From positions 620,001-684,000 of the forward strand of contig NZ_JBHTAA010000001.1 of NCBI RefSeq assembly GCF_042663225.1: a stretch of DNA of 64,000 bases, written 5' to 3'. Numbering within the stretch: the stretch's first letter is position 1; every line of letters starts with the position of its first letter. Below are positions 61,172 through 64,000 of this stretch, in pieces. Position numbers and translations under genes: made by a program. This stretch comes from Haloferax namakaokahaiae (lineage in GTDB: Archaea; Halobacteriota; Halobacteria; Halobacteriales; Haloferacaceae). The notes under the pieces are model-generated. The model searched no databases. It was not told the origin of the DNA and worked only from the letters and a program-made list of their open reading frames with translations.

Positions 61172-62260
61172 ATGAATCGCCGCGCCCTCCTCACGCTCCT
61201 CGCCGCAGGTGCCACTGGACTTGCCGGTTGTGGAACGCCGAGCGGCGAAACCGACACCCCGACGCCCGAACTCGGTACCCGCGAGGAGACGGCGACACCC
61301 CAAGAAGAACGAATCCGCCAGCAGTTCACGCTCTGGAATCCGACGCCCGACCCGGTGTTCGTCACGTCGGTCGGCATCCGCGACGAGCGCGACGTGTTCT
61401 TCGAAAATGCCGACCTCCTCCCCGGCGAGCGCCGCGACCGCTGGGTGTCGGTGCCCGACGCCGACCTCGAAGTCCTCATCGAGACGGACACCGGCCTGCG
61501 AACGAGTTCGACGTGGACGGTGGACCCCTTGTTGGACGGGTTCGAAGTCGTCGTCGAGCGGGACGCCGTCGCGTTCTGGCATCGCGTGAGTTGCTCGCCG
61601 ACCGATGGCTGTGCGCTCGACACGGGCGGCGAGGCCGACGACCTCCCGCTGGTCGGCGACGGGCAGTCGCGGTGGTACGCGCCCGCGGGCGTGGTCATCG
61701 AGAACTCCGGGCCAGCGACGGAGATTCGCCTCGCTATCGACTGGTACGACAACCAGATTCTCGACCGGTCGTACCGCCTCCCGGCGGGGACCCGACTGGG
61801 CGTGCCCGTCACCTACCGAACCGGCATCTACCGCGTCGTCGTCGAGACCGACGAACAGACCATCGACACGCGATGGCCCGTTCCCGACGAGCCGACGAAG
61901 TACGTGGACGTGGGAACCGGTAGCGTCGGGTGCGGCCCGGCGAACTCCACGCTCACAGTCGCCAACCGCGACGACGTACCGCATCGAATCACCATCGAAA
62001 TCGAGCGTGAGACCGAAGACGGTGGGGAGACCGAAGACGACGAAGAGACCGTCGAAGAATCGCTCGACCTCGAACCGGGCGAGGTGCAGTCGCTCGTGCC
62101 GGTCACCACCTCCGGTCGGTACGAGGTGTTCGCACGGTTAGAAAACGGGTCGGAACTGTCCGGTACGTGGTGGTCCTGCCCGCCGCGCGGCCCCGCCGCA
62201 CTCGTCATCGATGCGACTGGAAACGTGACCCTCAGCGTCGCTGGCCCGCAACCAGGATGA
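61172..62260 (+). CDS. Large haloarchaeal lipoprotein, 362 aa
   Basis: MNRRALLTLLAAGATGLAGC is a lipoprotein signal with lipobox LAGC (Cys20). A Thr/Glu/Pro-rich linker (22-45) leads to an extracellular domain of about 300 residues built of repeating beta strands: FTLWNPTPDPVFVTSVGIRD, IENSGPATEIRLAIDWYDNQ and LTVANRDDVPHRITIEIERE look like related Ig-like modules with TP/SP linkers. The C-terminal acidic stretch (EDGGETEDDEETVEESLDLE) is followed by a last strand set. No function known. Divergent from raSEA with 92 bp between. Confidence 0.8.
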   Translation: MNRRALLTLLAAGATGLAGCGTPSGETDTPTPELGTREETATPQEERIRQQFTLWNPTPDPVFVTSVGIRDERDVFFENADLLPGERRDRWVSVPDADLEVLIETDTGLRTSSTWTVDPLLDGFEVVVERDAVAFWHRVSCSPTDGCALDTGGEADDLPLVGDGQSRWYAPAGVVIENSGPATEIRLAIDWYDNQILDRSYRLPAGTRLGVPVTYRTGIYRVVVETDEQTIDTRWPVPDEPTKYVDVGTGSVGCGPANSTLTVANRDDVPHRITIEIERETEDGGETEDDEETVEESLDLEPGEVQSLVPVTTSGRYEVFARLENGSELSGTWWSCPPRGPAALVIDATGNVTLSVAGPQPG

Positions 62261-62312
62261 TTAGCCCGGACAGACCCGATTCCAAGACAGTAGAGCGTCA
62301 ATCGAGAATCAC

Positions 62313-62330
62313 GTAACCACTTTTGGTTAC
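62313..62330. promoter_or_regulatory. Perfect inverted repeat upstream of AFOR
   Basis: GTAACCA-CTTT-TGGTTAC (7-bp arms, 4-bp spacer) lies 34 bp before the TATATA box (62365-62370) and 52 bp after the lipoprotein stop. It fits a dimeric regulator operator for the oxidoreductase gene, or a hairpin ending the lipoprotein transcript. Confidence 0.4.
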
Positions 62331-62386
62331 TGGCCTGTGGGAATCACTAACTCATTCCCACCCGTATATAATCAACGAGCATTACA

Positions 62387-64000
62387 ATGACCGAACTCGG
62401 TGGATATCAGGACAGAGTGGCACGGGTGGACCTCACAGCAGGTGATGTCCAATACGAAGGCATCGACGACGAAGACGCGAAGAAGTACATCGGGGCACGC
62501 GGCCTCGGTGTGAAGTACGTCTTCGAGCAGGGCGCGGACGTGGACCCGATGGGTCCGGACAACCTGCTCGCGTTCATGACCGGCCCCCTCACGGGCACCC
62601 AAACCGTGATGAGTGGCCGACTCGCGGTCGTGACGAAGTCCCCGCTCACGGGGACCGTCACTGACTCTCACCAAGGCGGGTGGAGCGGTGCCCGTCTCAA
62701 GTGGTCCGGAATGGACGGCCTGCTCTTTTCGGGTAAATCGGAGAAACCGGTGTACGCCTACATCGAAGACGGCAATCTCGAACTCCGAGACGCGTCTCAC
62801 GTCTGGGGCAAGGGCGTCCACGAGACCATCGAGACGCTCGAAGAGGAGGTGGACGGGAGCCTCGGGAAGAACCTCTCGATTATGGCTATCGGGCCGGCCG
62901 GCGAGAACGGCGTCAAATACGGCTGTATCGTGAACGAAGACGACCGCGCGTCCGGTCGCGGTGGCACGGGGACGGTCATGGGGTCGAAGAACCTCAAGGC
63001 CGTCGTCGTCAAATCCGGCACGCGAATGCCCAAGCCCGCGGACCCAGAGACGTTCAAGCAGGGCTATCAGCAGGCGATGCAACTCATCCGCGAGTCGGAG
63101 GTCACCGGCCCGAACGAGGGCGGTCTCTCGCTCTACGGGACGAACGTCCTCATGAACGCGGGCGAGGAGATGGACGGTCTCCCGACGAAGAACGGCAAGT
63201 ACACCTCGACTGGAGCGTACCGCGAGTCCGAGGGCGTCGATATCGACGCCGAACGCGTCTCCGGCGAGAACGTCCGCGAGAACATCCTCGTGGACGAACC
63301 GACCTGTCACTCCTGCCCGGTCGCCTGTAAGAAGGAAGTCGAGGTGACGGTGATGCACAAGGGAAGTGAGATGAACGTCCGCGGCGAGTCCTACGAGTAC
63401 GAGTCGGCGTACGCACTCGGCCCGAACTCCGGACACACCGAGCGCGACGAAATCGCGGTCATGATCGACCGCTGTAACGACATGGGCGTCGATACCATCG
63501 AGATGGGCAACATGATGGCGATGGCCATGGAGATGTCCGAACAGGGCAAACTCGACGGCCTGAGCGAGCAACTCGACTGGGGCGATACCGAACGCATGAT
63601 CGACCTCATCACCGAGGTCGCACACCGCGACGGCGACCTGGCCGAGGCAATCGGAGAAGGTGCGAACGGTCTCGCCGAGCGCTTCGACGCCTACGACAAC
63701 TCGCTGGCGGTCAAGGGCCAGACCATCCCCGCCTACGACCCACGCTGTATGAAGGGCATGGGCATCGGCTACGCCACCTCGAACCGCGGTGCGTGCCACC
63801 TGCGTGGCTACACGCCGTCGGCGGAGATTCTCGGCATCCCGGAGAAGCACGACCCCTACGAGTGGCGCGGCAAGGGCGAACTCGTCGCCCTGTTCCAGGA
63901 CATGCACGCCATCTCCGACTCGTTCGACATCTGCAAGTTCAACGCCTTCGCGGAGGGTATCGAAGAGTACGTCCTCCAGTACAACGGCATGACCGGTCTC
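62387..64000 (+). CDS. Aldehyde ferredoxin oxidoreductase, 3' part missing
   Basis: 538 codons are visible to the window edge of a usual ~600-650. Tungsten/molybdopterin enzyme: MTELGGYQDRVARVDL and IGARGLGVKYVFEQG are the family N-terminus, with GVKYGCIVNEDDRASGRGGTG and CHSCPVACKK giving the cluster cysteines C307-x2-C310-x3-C314. It oxidises an aldehyde with ferredoxin in the cytoplasm; substrate unknown. A TATATA box only about 20 nt upstream of the ATG is closer than usual, yet the N-terminus is strongly conserved. No wor/aor partner subunit is visible before it. Confidence 0.92.
   Translation, partial: MTELGGYQDRVARVDLTAGDVQYEGIDDEDAKKYIGARGLGVKYVFEQGADVDPMGPDNLLAFMTGPLTGTQTVMSGRLAVVTKSPLTGTVTDSHQGGWSGARLKWSGMDGLLFSGKSEKPVYAYIEDGNLELRDASHVWGKGVHETIETLEEEVDGSLGKNLSIMAIGPAGENGVKYGCIVNEDDRASGRGGTGTVMGSKNLKAVVVKSGTRMPKPADPETFKQGYQQAMQLIRESEVTGPNEGGLSLYGTNVLMNAGEEMDGLPTKNGKYTSTGAYRESEGVDIDAERVSGENVRENILVDEPTCHSCPVACKKEVEVTVMHKGSEMNVRGESYEYESAYALGPNSGHTERDEIAVMIDRCNDMGVDTIEMGNMMAMAMEMSEQGKLDGLSEQLDWGDTERMIDLITEVAHRDGDLAEAIGEGANGLAERFDAYDNSLAVKGQTIPAYDPRCMKGMGIGYATSNRGACHLRGYTPSAEILGIPEKHDPYEWRGKGELVALFQDMHAISDSFDICKFNAFAEGIEEYVLQYNGMTGL

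Noticed and set aside
62372..63907. 511-codon open frame on the minus strand
   Set aside because: Antisense to the aldehyde ferredoxin oxidoreductase with its cysteine motif; shadow of codon bias.

Overview
The window is chromosomal DNA of a halophilic archaeon (class Halobacteria, probably order Haloferacales). The evidence is high G+C, strongly acidic proteins, TATA boxes about 27 nt upstream of start codons (leaderless-type genes), haloarchaeal domain families (HalOD1, HTH_10, DUF2270, DUF5518, DUF5813), archaeal information genes (aIF1A, aIF2-beta, archaeosine radical SAM enzyme), coenzyme F420 genes and a CetZ1-type tubulin homologue. It reads as ordinary core genome. I see no rRNA, CRISPR array, intact insertion sequence, cas gene or replication origin. 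The only mobile-element-like trace is a duplicated 3' end of a tRNA-Leu gene.

Layout. 0-10 kb: partial FemAB-like acetyltransferase, cation/proton antiporter, aIF1A, cold-shock protein, HalOD1 protein, HTH_10 regulator divergent from a voltage-gated K+ channel with a zinc-ribbon tail, SRPBCC protein, an unknown 271-residue protein and a membrane chemoreceptor. 10-20 kb: two aldo/keto reductases, a divergent FAH-fold protein, aIF2-beta with TRAM, a receiver-PAS protein, a sugar-nucleotide-type epimerase, MsrB, a KaiC/RadA-like ATPase with a small partner, a HAD phosphatase and a renalase-like FAD protein. 20-31 kb: Rieske fusion protein, PHP phosphoesterase with an 11-residue repeat tail, ketopantoate reductase family protein, a regulator/membrane operon, fused siroheme decarboxylase, TrpD-like transferase, and tandem lipoprotein genes of which one is broken. 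31-45 kb: aspartoacylase-like enzyme, BASS transporter, cyclophilin, 3Fe-4S ferredoxin, tRNA-Leu(UAA), Nudix and TPR proteins, a second chemoreceptor, a TrkA protein flanked by two stand-alone Lrp-type RAM proteins, an orphan E1-alpha, thymidylate kinase and an NDUFA9-like protein. 45-51 kb: cetZ1 with an overlapping exported membrane protein, then cofC, cofG and cofH for F420. 51-64 kb: small membrane and acidic proteins, purine genes purC, purU, purS and purQ with a double zinc-ribbon ArsR-type regulator, an HTTM protein, raSEA, a large lipoprotein and a 3'-truncated aldehyde ferredoxin oxidoreductase.

Connected functions. F420 (cofC/G/H), folate-purine (purC/U/S/Q), tRNA archaeosine, heme by the siroheme route, K+/Na+ homeostasis (antiporter, channel, TrkA, RAM proteins) and taxis (two receptors) are represented. 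Points most worth a second look are the undecad-repeat PHP enzyme, the leaderless mini-ORF whose stop overlaps the cetZ1 start together with the overlapping membrane protein behind it, the Rieske fusion, the tRNA-Leu 3'-end duplication, a structured intergenic segment at 39818-39909, and a lipoprotein paralogue broken by an in-frame TAA.
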